DNA of 64,000 nt from Paramicrobacterium chengjingii (GTDB taxonomy: Bacteria; Actinomycetota; Actinomycetes; Actinomycetales; Microbacteriaceae), in the NCBI RefSeq assembly GCF_011751765.2, contig NZ_CP061169.1:806001-870000 (forward strand), given 5' to 3'. Numbering within the stretch: position 1 is the stretch's first letter; each line of letters opens with the position of its first letter. The notes below the pieces were generated by a model. It ran no database searches. It had not been told where the DNA came from and was given only the letters and a program-made list of their open reading frames with translations. Below, in pieces: positions 24,280 to 31,501 of this stretch. A program made the position numbers and the translations under genes.

Positions 24280-25533
24280 ATGTCAGAAACAAGAGCCGCG
24301 AAAATGGCCGAGTTGCCCGTCACGCGACCATCTTCATCAACCGGGGGTTTCCCCTTTGCCACGACCGGCATTCTGTCGCTCGTTCTCGCCGTCACGGTGA
24401 CGGCCGAATCGTTACCCGCAGCGATCATGCCCCAGATGGCTGCTTCGCTCGGTGCCAACAATCTTCAGATCGGTCTGCTTCTCTCCGCATGGGCACTCAC
24501 CGTGATTGTCGCCAGCATTCCGCTTGCGCGCTTCACACGGACTGTCGACAGGCGACTCGTGGTCGCCGGGTCGCTCGCTGTGTTTGCCCTCGGGAGCGCC
24601 GTTACTGCGATCGCTCCGACGTACGAGATCGCACTGCTCTCCCGGGTTGTCACGGCTGCCGCGCACGGGCTGCTGTGGTCCGTCGTCATCGTGTATGCGA
24701 CGGCGATTCTCGACAGCCGCCACCTCGGGCGCGGACTGGCTTTCGTCACGGGCGGCGTCACTGTCGCTCTCGCCCTCGGGCTTCCGCTCGGCGCGGCTCT
24801 CGCCCTCGCCGGCGATTGGCGCATTGCATTCATCGGCGTCGCGCTGATCGTCGCTGCACTCGCGCTTATCGTCGCGAGGTTACTGCCGCGTGTCGTCCCC
24901 GAAGCATCCGTTCCCACACTCGACATGCAGGGTGCTCAGAAGCGGGAACAGCAGAGAGACCCGACGCGTGCTCCGGTGGCGGCGCTCCTGGCCGCGGCGC
25001 TGATCTTCGCGTTGGGGCACTTCGCGCTCTTCTCGTACATCACGCCGTACCTGGCCAACGCGGCGAACTTCGACGAGGCGTTGACCGGACCGATGCTCGC
25101 TCTCTTTGGTGCCGCAGGGTTCATCGGCATTATCGTGAGCGGCTTGACTGTCGATCGGTGGCCGACGATTGCCCTTCCACTGACATTCGCGGGAATGGCG
25201 CTTGCCGTGGCAACGCTTGCCTTCGCGTCCGCCGTCCCCTGGCTTGTGGTTGCCGGTGTCTTCGTGTGGGGCGTTGCCCTGGGCGCCCTGTCGCCGCTCA
25301 TGCAGACCGCTGTGATGCGCACCGCATCGCCGCGGCTGCGCGCCACCGCAAGCGCGGCACTTGTCGTCGCGTTCAACGGTGGAATCGCCGCGGGGTCCTG
25401 GCTCGGAGGAGTGATCGAGAGTTCAGCGGGAACGACGATGAATGCCGGTGTTGCGGCAGTGACATCTGCGGCATCCGTTGTTCTCATTCTCATCGCGCAG
25501 AGACTGGCCGCACGCGCACCCAAACGGGAGTGA
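24280..25533 (+). CDS. MFS transporter, DHA1-like efflux pump
   Basis: A 417-aa 12-helix transporter of the AraJ/Cmr-like drug:H+ antiporter-1 group. ESLPAAIMPQMAASLGANNL in helix 1 and the helix 4-5 region RVVTAAAHGLLWSVVIVYAT are typical. I chose the ATG at 24280 (MSETRAAKMAELPV) since the longer frame reads antisense through the merR gene. Divergent from merR and probably induced by a toxic compound. It is a paralogue of the MFS gene at 27621; both have the helix 7 pattern A-L/F-Y-x-Y-I/V-T-P-Y/F-L. Confidence 0.87.
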   Translation: MSETRAAKMAELPVTRPSSSTGGFPFATTGILSLVLAVTVTAESLPAAIMPQMAASLGANNLQIGLLLSAWALTVIVASIPLARFTRTVDRRLVVAGSLAVFALGSAVTAIAPTYEIALLSRVVTAAAHGLLWSVVIVYATAILDSRHLGRGLAFVTGGVTVALALGLPLGAALALAGDWRIAFIGVALIVAALALIVARLLPRVVPEASVPTLDMQGAQKREQQRDPTRAPVAALLAAALIFALGHFALFSYITPYLANAANFDEALTGPMLALFGAAGFIGIIVSGLTVDRWPTIALPLTFAGMALAVATLAFASAVPWLVVAGVFVWGVALGALSPLMQTAVMRTASPRLRATASAALVVAFNGGIAAGSWLGGVIESSAGTTMNAGVAAVTSAASVVLILIAQRLAARAPKRE

Positions 25534-25542
25534 CCGAAACGC

Positions 25543-25582
25543 GGGCGGGCGCTGCGCGGCTCATGCCGCGCAGCGCCCGCCC
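25543..25582. terminator. Bidirectional terminator hairpin between the MFS gene and metS
   Basis: A perfect 17-bp stem: left arm 25543-25559 starting GGGCGGGCGC, right arm 25566-25582 ending GCGCCCGCCC, with a 6-nt loop. It lies between convergent genes, ending the MFS transcript on one strand and metPS on the other. Confidence 0.85.
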
Positions 25583-25596
25583 CGGTCGGCGCGATG

Positions 25597-25710
25597 TCAC
25601 TCGTCGTCTTTTTCCTCCGGATGCCGCATCAGGTGAACGATTGAGACGACCATGCCGCCCCACACCGTCACAATCGCGACGAGCATCATGATGATTGCTG
25701 AAGCGTTCAT
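25597..25710 (-). CDS. metS: Methionine/alanine importer small subunit MetS
   Basis: A 37-aa one-helix membrane peptide: MNASAIIMMLVAIVTVWGGM then VVSIVHLMRHPEEKDDE. It matches the MetS/MmpS-type small subunit of the actinobacterial MetPS system described in Corynebacterium. The ATG at 25708-25710 overlaps the metP stop by 4 bp and is preceded by AAAGGAC. The W-G-G-hydrophobic helix and short charged tail fit the family. Required, by analogy, for MetP function. Confidence 0.87.
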   Translation of the reverse strand: MNASAIIMMLVAIVTVWGGMVVSIVHLMRHPEEKDDE

Positions 25711-27395
25711 GACTTGTCCTTTCTTCCCCCGCGAGGCGATCGCTTCGCAGGCGTCTCGGCCTCTTCGTGCGCGTTGGCGGCGGCGAACTCGCCGGTCTCG
25801 GTGTCGTGGCGTGCAATCTCGGCCGCATCGATCTCTGGATCGAGAATTGGCGGGGAGACTGGCTCGCCATCGATGTCGGGATCGTGCAACGCTGACTTCG
25901 ACGACCACGGCAGCTTCGACAGCAGGTAGGCGATCACGACGAGTGCGATGGCCATTCCCCAACCGAAGACGCCAACAAACCACGTGGGCATGTCGCCGTA
26001 GCCTTCGGCAATGCGCGTCTGCAGCGAATCGATCAGGATGTAACCGAGGATGATCGGGGTGATGCCGCCCACGAACATCATCCACGTGCGGCCCATCTTC
26101 ACTGACGACGTCTTGTTGAGATGATCGCGCAGTTTCGGCAGCGCCGTGAACCCGGCGGTGAGGAAGATCACCACGACAAGGGCGACAGCGACGATGCCGA
26201 AGCTGTTGACGAACGCGTCAGTGACATCAAGCAGGTTGAGACCCGTTGTCGTGGGGAACAGCAGAATCGAGATGATCGCCATCGGAATGCCAACACCAAG
26301 CGTCGCGCCCACACGCGAGAGGCCGAGCTTGTCTTTGACAGACGAGATGACGACTTCGAGGATGCTGACCATCGACGTGAAGCCGGCAAAAACCAGAGAC
26401 GCGAAGAACAGCACGCCAAGAAGAGCCCCCGCCGGTGCCTGCGAGATGATCGCGGGGAAGCCGATGAAGGCGAGCCCGATTCCAGATGCCGCCACGTCGT
26501 CGACCGCTTGACCATTCTGCACGGCGATGAAGCCGAGCGCGGCGAAAACGCCGATGCCGGCAAGAATCTCGAACCCGCTGTTCGTGAAGCCGACGACGAA
26601 ACCGCTTCCGGTGAGGTCAGTCTTCTTCTTAAGATACGACGAGTACGTGAGCATGATTCCGAACGCCACGGAGAGCGAGAAGAAGATCTGCCCGTAGGCG
26701 GCGATCCAGATGCCGCTATCGGCCATCCGGCTCCAGTCTGGAGTGAACAGCGCTTCGAGGCCGGTGAGGGCACCGGGGAGGAACAGCGACTGCACGACGA
26801 GAATGATGAACATCACGAACAGCAGCGGAATGAAGACCATCGCCGATCGAGCGATGCCCTTCTGAACTCCGAACGCAAGGATGGCGATCGCCGCGACCCA
26901 GACAAGAATAAGAGGAATGAGCACGCCGGGAACAAAGGAGAACTGCACGTTCACCTCATCGGACACCTGCAGGAACTCTCCCATGAGAAACCCGGCCGGG
27001 TCGTCTCCCCATGCCTTCGTGACAGAGAACCAGGTGTAGCAGGCGGCCCATGCGATGATCACCGCGTAGTACACGGCAATGACGAAGCAGATGAGCACCT
27101 GCCACCAGCCGAACATCTCCGCTTTCTTGTGCAGGCGCCGGAACGCCATGGGCGGCGAGCCACGGAACTTGTGCCCGATCGCATAATCGAGGAACAGCAG
27201 CGGAATTCCCGCCGTGACCAGTGCGATCAGGTACGGCACGATGAACGCGCCACCACCGTTCTCGTAAGCGACATACGGGAACCGCCAGATATTGCCCAAT
27301 CCGACGGCGGATCCGATCGCCGCGAAGATGAAGGCATTACGGCCTGAGAAGGTCTCTCGGGTCCGAAGACCCAGGCCCGAAGATTTAGCTTTCAC
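25707..27395 (-). CDS. metP: Sodium-dependent methionine/alanine transporter MetP (NSS family)
   Basis: A 562-aa neurotransmitter:sodium symporter. Helix 1 has the family core FIFAAIGSAVGLGNIWRFPY, which forms the Na+ and substrate site, then ENGGGAFIVPYLIALVTAGI. About 12 helices are followed by a charged C-terminal tail of about 70 residues. It starts at GTG 27393-27395 with GAGGTGG upstream. Coupling to metS supports methionine/alanine rather than another NSS substrate. It lies between two paralogous MFS pumps. Confidence 0.9.
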   Translation of the reverse strand: MKAKSSGLGLRTRETFSGRNAFIFAAIGSAVGLGNIWRFPYVAYENGGGAFIVPYLIALVTAGIPLLFLDYAIGHKFRGSPPMAFRRLHKKAEMFGWWQVLICFVIAVYYAVIIAWAACYTWFSVTKAWGDDPAGFLMGEFLQVSDEVNVQFSFVPGVLIPLILVWVAAIAILAFGVQKGIARSAMVFIPLLFVMFIILVVQSLFLPGALTGLEALFTPDWSRMADSGIWIAAYGQIFFSLSVAFGIMLTYSSYLKKKTDLTGSGFVVGFTNSGFEILAGIGVFAALGFIAVQNGQAVDDVAASGIGLAFIGFPAIISQAPAGALLGVLFFASLVFAGFTSMVSILEVVISSVKDKLGLSRVGATLGVGIPMAIISILLFPTTTGLNLLDVTDAFVNSFGIVAVALVVVIFLTAGFTALPKLRDHLNKTSSVKMGRTWMMFVGGITPIILGYILIDSLQTRIAEGYGDMPTWFVGVFGWGMAIALVVIAYLLSKLPWSSKSALHDPDIDGEPVSPPILDPEIDAAEIARHDTETGEFAAANAHEEAETPAKRSPRGGRKDKS

Positions 27396-27620
27396 TTTCC
27401 ACCTCGTTGTTCGAGTGATGCAGTGTCACCATAATGCCGTGGTTCTCGGCGAAATCACAGCTTTCTGCGCCCGAATGGCGAAAATTGTCGACGATCGGCT
27501 CGTGACGTAGAATATTCGACGGTTCACGTTCCCCGTCGAGCCCTGGGCGCGCACATCGGCGCGAAGTCGAACTCAGGGGCGCAAGCATCCCCGAGTGAAC
27601 GCCGTTGTTGGATTCTTCCG

Positions 27621-28853
27621 ATGACTACCTCTCCCATTCCCATAGCTCCGCCCTCTGCGAGCATCCACACTGATCACCGTCCGTTCCCGTGGCTCGGGCT
27701 CATCCTGCTCTCTGCCGGCGTTTTTCTCGCCGTCACGAGTGAGGTGACGCCGACGGGCCTTCTGCCTGAAATGAGCTCGGCACTCAGCGTCACCGAAGCG
27801 CAGATCGGCCTCCTTGTGTCGATCTTCGCCTTCACCGTCGTGATCACGAGCGCTCCACTGACGGCGCTCACCGTCCGTCTGCCGCGCAAACCGCTGATCG
27901 TCGCCGTGCTCATCGTGCTCGGTCTTGCCAACCTGTCCACCGGCCTTGCCCCCAGCTACACGCTCGTCGTTGTCGCACGGATCGCAGGTGGGCTCGCGCA
28001 TGGTCTCTTCTGGTCGCTTGTTCCGGCGTATGCAGCGCGTCTTGTCTCGCGCGAGAACCTCAGCCGCGCGGTATCGCTGACGCTCGCGGGTGGCACACTC
28101 GCACTGGTGCTCGGCGTGCCCCTCTCAACAGCGCTCGGGCAGGCCGTCGGCTGGCGGTGGGCGTTCGTGGCTATTGCTGCCGGTCTGATTCTCGGTGCGC
28201 TCGCCGTACTGATCTGGCTCGCTCCCGTGTCACGTGACGTGCAGTCGAAACAGGATGCTGACGCGCCACGTCGCCGCGACGCCACAGTCATGCCTGTGCT
28301 GGTGATCTGCGTCACCGTTGCCATCATCATGATCGGCAACTACGCGTTCTACACATACGTCACGCCGTTCCTCATCGGACCCGTCGGAGTGCCGTCGTCG
28401 TTCATCAGCATCGCGCTCTTCGTGTATGGCGGTGCTGGCGCGATCGGCCTCGTGCTCACGGGAACGGTCTTCGCGCGACGCACGCGGCTCGGTCTCGTGA
28501 TCGGGCTCGCCGTCGTCGCGGCATCCGTTCTGGCCCTGTCCTTCACCGTCGGAGGGTTCTGGGGTTCGATGGTGGCGCTTGCCCTCTGGGGACTGTCGTT
28601 CGGCATGGTGCCGCCGCTGCTGCAGACGCGGATGCTGCAGACTGCGAGTGAGCGTTTTCGCGACGCTGCGAGCGCCATCTACACGACGGCGTTCAACGTC
28701 GGCATCAGCGGGGGAGCGTTCCTCGGCGCGATGCTGCTGCCGTGGCTCGGGGTGCAGGCGCTTCCGCTGGTCAACGTGGTGCTCACGCTTGTGGGCCTCG
28801 TCATTGTGCTCGCCGTTGTGCTGCGCGGGCGACGCCAGAATCGTTCACACTGA
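27621..28853 (+). CDS. MFS transporter, DHA1-like efflux pump
   Basis: A 410-aa 12-helix pump of the AraJ/Cmr-like group, with VTSEVTPTGLLPEMSSALSV in helix 1, the helix 4-5 region RIAGGLAHGLFWSLVPAYAA, and FYTYVTPFLIGPVGVPSSFI in helix 7. The ATG at 27621 has no strong ribosome site, and no regulator is adjacent. Paralogue of the gene at 24280. The 225-bp divergent gap to metP (27396-27620) holds promoters but no recognisable operator. Confidence 0.87.
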   Translation: MTTSPIPIAPPSASIHTDHRPFPWLGLILLSAGVFLAVTSEVTPTGLLPEMSSALSVTEAQIGLLVSIFAFTVVITSAPLTALTVRLPRKPLIVAVLIVLGLANLSTGLAPSYTLVVVARIAGGLAHGLFWSLVPAYAARLVSRENLSRAVSLTLAGGTLALVLGVPLSTALGQAVGWRWAFVAIAAGLILGALAVLIWLAPVSRDVQSKQDADAPRRRDATVMPVLVICVTVAIIMIGNYAFYTYVTPFLIGPVGVPSSFISIALFVYGGAGAIGLVLTGTVFARRTRLGLVIGLAVVAASVLALSFTVGGFWGSMVALALWGLSFGMVPPLLQTRMLQTASERFRDAASAIYTTAFNVGISGGAFLGAMLLPWLGVQALPLVNVVLTLVGLVIVLAVVLRGRRQNRSH

Positions 28854-28931
28854 CGCGCGAAAGTTCATACGTCAAAGTTGGCTCTCACACGGCCTCATAG
28901 AGACACATTTTGACCGACGAACGTCCGGCCG

Positions 28932-30989
28932 TCAGGAGCTCTTCGGCCAATCCCACCAAGGGACCCAATCTCTCAGGTCGACGCATGTGCTCCCGTCACC
29001 AGCCGTGTCGGTCACGGTGATCGTTGTGCCATACCAGGACTTCAGCCCGAGATAGATGAACACACCCTCGGTGAACGCAAGTGCACCCTCGCTGACTTCA
29101 CCGCTCACAGTGATCGTGTCGCCACCAGGCACGGCGATCTCGATCGTGATGTTGGTTCCCTCGGGAGCATTGACGGCTACTGAATCGAACTTCAAACAGC
29201 GCTCATGCCGCTGGTCCCTCCTGCACTGGTCATCGTCAACCCAATCTGCGTCGACGCCGGTTATGGCCAGGGGATCGCGAGGGCCCGAGACCGTTGCGGG
29301 AGCAGACGGAGCCGAGGTGCGGCCATTGATGCTCGCCGTAACCGTGACTGAGTACTCGACGGGCTCGAGGCCATCAAGCGTCAGCAGCCACTTTCCGTTA
29401 CCGTCTGCCTCCGTTGTGAACGTCAAGGTAGACGCGCTCGGTTCAGCCGCGGTGAAAGGTGAAGCGAGGTTTGCTGGCACTGAACTCGGGGAAACACTTG
29501 ATGTCGTCGACGGTGCGGTGCCCAACGACTGAGTTGATGACCCTGTCGATGACGTCGATGCTGTGTCCGCCGGCTCCGCGGTCGCCTCTATCGTGCTCCC
29601 GGGTGTGGCTATTCCGGATATCGCAGGGTCGGAGCCGCCGCTGCTTGGAGTGACGGAGATGTCTGTCGGTGCCGCGGGCGGCGCATCCGGTGCGATCGTC
29701 TCGTTATCGCCCTCGTTTGGCGGGGTGCTCTCGTCTGGGTCATCTGCAGGAGGTTCGTTCACCGGCGGGTTGTCAGCCGGCGGGTCATCCTCTGGCGGAA
29801 CGACCGGAGAGTAATCCTCGGCTGGCGGCTCGTCTGCGGGCGGAGCATCCTCGGGTGCATCGTCGTTCGGCGCGGCATCCTCGTCTGGGTCATCGATCGC
29901 CGGCGGCTGGGATGCAGCCTGCGGCGGCGATGTGGGATTCGTCTCGTTGCCCGGGAGAAGCGCGGGAATGAAGATCACCGCGGCAGCAACCGCCGCTGCC
30001 AGCACACCGGCGACAACGGTGCCGCCCACAGCGATGGCTCCGCCAGAAAGCCCGGATGCTGACGAGCCCGCTCCCGCGCCGCCTCCGCCGCTCCCCGCAC
30101 TGCCGCTTCCACCAGCTGCCGCTGCGCCTGCACCGGCCGCCGCGGGTGCGCCGACACCTGCAGCAACGCCCACTGGCATGGCCATGACTGCCGCGGTCTG
30201 ACCGGACTGCAACCAGGCCAGATACGCGCTGGCCCCCGTCGCCCCGATCGTCAACGGCAGAAGCACAAGAGCGATGCGTGAGCCGACGGCCTTCGCCTCA
30301 GCGACGACGATGGTGCACTTGGCGCACTCGTCGAGATGGTTGTCAAACCGCATTGTGTCGCGCTTTCCCAGCGCAGAGCGCGCATACGAGCCCATGCGCT
30401 CGAGGGTCCAGCGGCACTCTGATCCCTCAGCTACGGAATTAATGTGCGCCTGAATCCACGCTTGACGCAGTCCCTCTCGCGCCCGATAGGTGAGCGCGGC
30501 GACACTGTTTGCCTTCATTCCGAGCAGCGGGCCGATCTCGGCCGGTGTCATCTGTTCGACTTCGGAGTACCAGAGCACTTCCTGCCATCGGGTGGGCAGA
30601 CTGCGGTATGCCGTCGCCGTCAACCCGCGGTCGAGAGCAGCCTCAGTCGCAGCGTCGGTCGTTGACGGATCTTCGAACGACTCAAGAGTGTCAAGTGATG
30701 TCTCGCGCTTCTTGCGTCCCCACTCAGCCGCCGTATTGCGCAGGGTGGTGAAGAGGTACGGTCGAAACGCACCCTTCGGCCCCCCGCCCTTACGTACCGC
30801 CGTGAAGACGCGCACAAACGACTCCTGCACGAGGTCGTCGTGGTCGAGACTCGAGGTAATCGAGCGCGCAACGGTCAAGCCGGCCGCTGAATGTCGATGC
30901 CACAGCTCCGCATACGCCGACTCGTCGCCGTCGCGGGTGCGGGCAAGCAGGTTCGCGTCAGACGCGTCGCTTGCCTGGGCGCGAGACAT
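28932..30989 (-). CDS. Sigma-70 family (ECF-like) sigma factor fused to zinc-finger anti-sigma-like, membrane and Ig-like domains
   Basis: A 685-aa protein. Residues 14-95 are sigma region 2 (SLDHDDLVQESFVRVFTAVR) and 127-183 are region 4 (QMTPAEIGPLLGMKANSVAA). Next is a zinc-binding anti-sigma signature, Cys 192 ... His 218-x3-Cys 222-x2-Cys 225 (NHLDECAKC). A hydrophobic helix follows near 239-260, a Gly/Ala/Ser-rich stretch 270-315, a second helix 318-347, a Pro/Asp/Glu-rich stalk 353-425, and an Ig/fibronectin-like tail containing LTLDGLEPVEYSVTVTASIN. The sigma and anti-sigma functions are therefore in one membrane-tethered chain. Signal, topology and release mechanism are unknown. No separate anti-sigma gene is nearby. 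Confidence 0.85.
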   Translation of the reverse strand: MSRAQASDASDANLLARTRDGDESAYAELWHRHSAAGLTVARSITSSLDHDDLVQESFVRVFTAVRKGGGPKGAFRPYLFTTLRNTAAEWGRKKRETSLDTLESFEDPSTTDAATEAALDRGLTATAYRSLPTRWQEVLWYSEVEQMTPAEIGPLLGMKANSVAALTYRAREGLRQAWIQAHINSVAEGSECRWTLERMGSYARSALGKRDTMRFDNHLDECAKCTIVVAEAKAVGSRIALVLLPLTIGATGASAYLAWLQSGQTAAVMAMPVGVAAGVGAPAAAGAGAAAAGGSGSAGSGGGGAGAGSSASGLSGGAIAVGGTVVAGVLAAAVAAAVIFIPALLPGNETNPTSPPQAASQPPAIDDPDEDAAPNDDAPEDAPPADEPPAEDYSPVVPPEDDPPADNPPVNEPPADDPDESTPPNEGDNETIAPDAPPAAPTDISVTPSSGGSDPAISGIATPGSTIEATAEPADTASTSSTGSSTQSLGTAPSTTSSVSPSSVPANLASPFTAAEPSASTLTFTTEADGNGKWLLTLDGLEPVEYSVTVTASINGRTSAPSAPATVSGPRDPLAITGVDADWVDDDQCRRDQRHERCLKFDSVAVNAPEGTNITIEIAVPGGDTITVSGEVSEGALAFTEGVFIYLGLKSWYGTTITVTDTAGDGSTCVDLRDWVPWWDWPKSS

Positions 30990-31042
30990 TAGGCCGGCTG
31001 CTCCTCGGGTCGATTGTGAATGGTGGCTATTTAAGAGATGTC

Positions 31043-31067
31043 GACGACGTCAAATTATGACGCCGTC
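31043..31067. promoter_or_regulatory. Inverted repeat upstream of the sigma-fusion gene
   Basis: GACGACGTCA (31043-31052) and TGACGCCGTC (31058-31067) form a 10-bp dyad with one mismatch around AATTA. It lies 54 bp upstream of the sigma-fusion start. It could be an operator, or a promoter element recognised by the sigma factor itself, since CGTC is common in ECF -10 elements. Speculative. Confidence 0.4.
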
Positions 31068-31221
31068 GGCCATTCTCGACGAATGCGGTGAGAAAAGCCA
31101 CAAAAAGAATGTGGAAAGTCGCGTCATAATCTGCGTCGTTCGTCATCTCTCAGTGTGAAGGACATTGCAGTTGCTCTTCGGAACAGCTCAATGGACGCCA
31201 TCGTCCCTAGCGGTGGCCCGG

Positions 31222-31350
31222 GTGTCTCGCCTAGCGAGCACAACGGATACCTGGTGGGAGACCCGAACCCCACCGGGGTCCGACTTCGGGAGCACGCCAG
31301 CGAGGTCGGATGCGGCGGGGCGCGGTACCAAATGGGGGTAGCCGCGCTCC
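31222..31350 (+). ncRNA. Candidate structured leader RNA of the mrp operon
   Basis: Four consecutive strong stems can be drawn in a 512-bp gene-free gap. P1: GTG-CTCGC (31222-31230, one bulge) with GCGAGCAC (31234-31241). P2: GGTGGG (31253-31258) with CCCACC (31269-31274). P3: TCCGACTTCG (31279-31288) with CGAGGTCGGA (31301-31310), 10 bp with one G-U. P4: GCGCGG-TACC (31320-31329) with GGTA-CCGCGC (31337-31347). An alternative stem, CCCGAA (31262-31267) with TTCGGG (31285-31290) around a CCCC/GGGG hairpin, competes with P2 and P3, as in a switch. A fifth hairpin lies at 31390-31417, and mrpA starts at 31502. I recognise no known riboswitch class. No sequence comparison was possible. Confidence 0.5.
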
Positions 31351-31501
31351 GTCGCACTGGGCGGAACATCACTTTAACCACGCGGGCTTCGAAGATATTC
31401 CATATCGGGAATCTTCGCCGTGAGCGTCGTTTTTCACAGGAGTGGCCGGAGCGAACTCTATAGAATAAGGAGAAATCGCCCCCGACATTTCGGAGACGCG
31501 C

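Noticed and set aside
24489..25691. A 400-codon plus-strand frame inside the MFS gene at 24280
   Set aside because: Arg/Cys-rich out-of-frame shadow; the overlapping frame encodes a normal 12-helix transporter.
26121..27347. A 408-codon plus-strand frame opposite metP
   Set aside because: Extremely charged (Glu/Asp/Arg) shadow of a membrane protein gene; metP has unmistakable NSS motifs on the other strand.
31155..31463. A 102-codon plus-strand frame upstream of mrpA
   Set aside because: No ribosome site or family resemblance, and it lies across the stacked hairpins that better explain the sequence as structured RNA.
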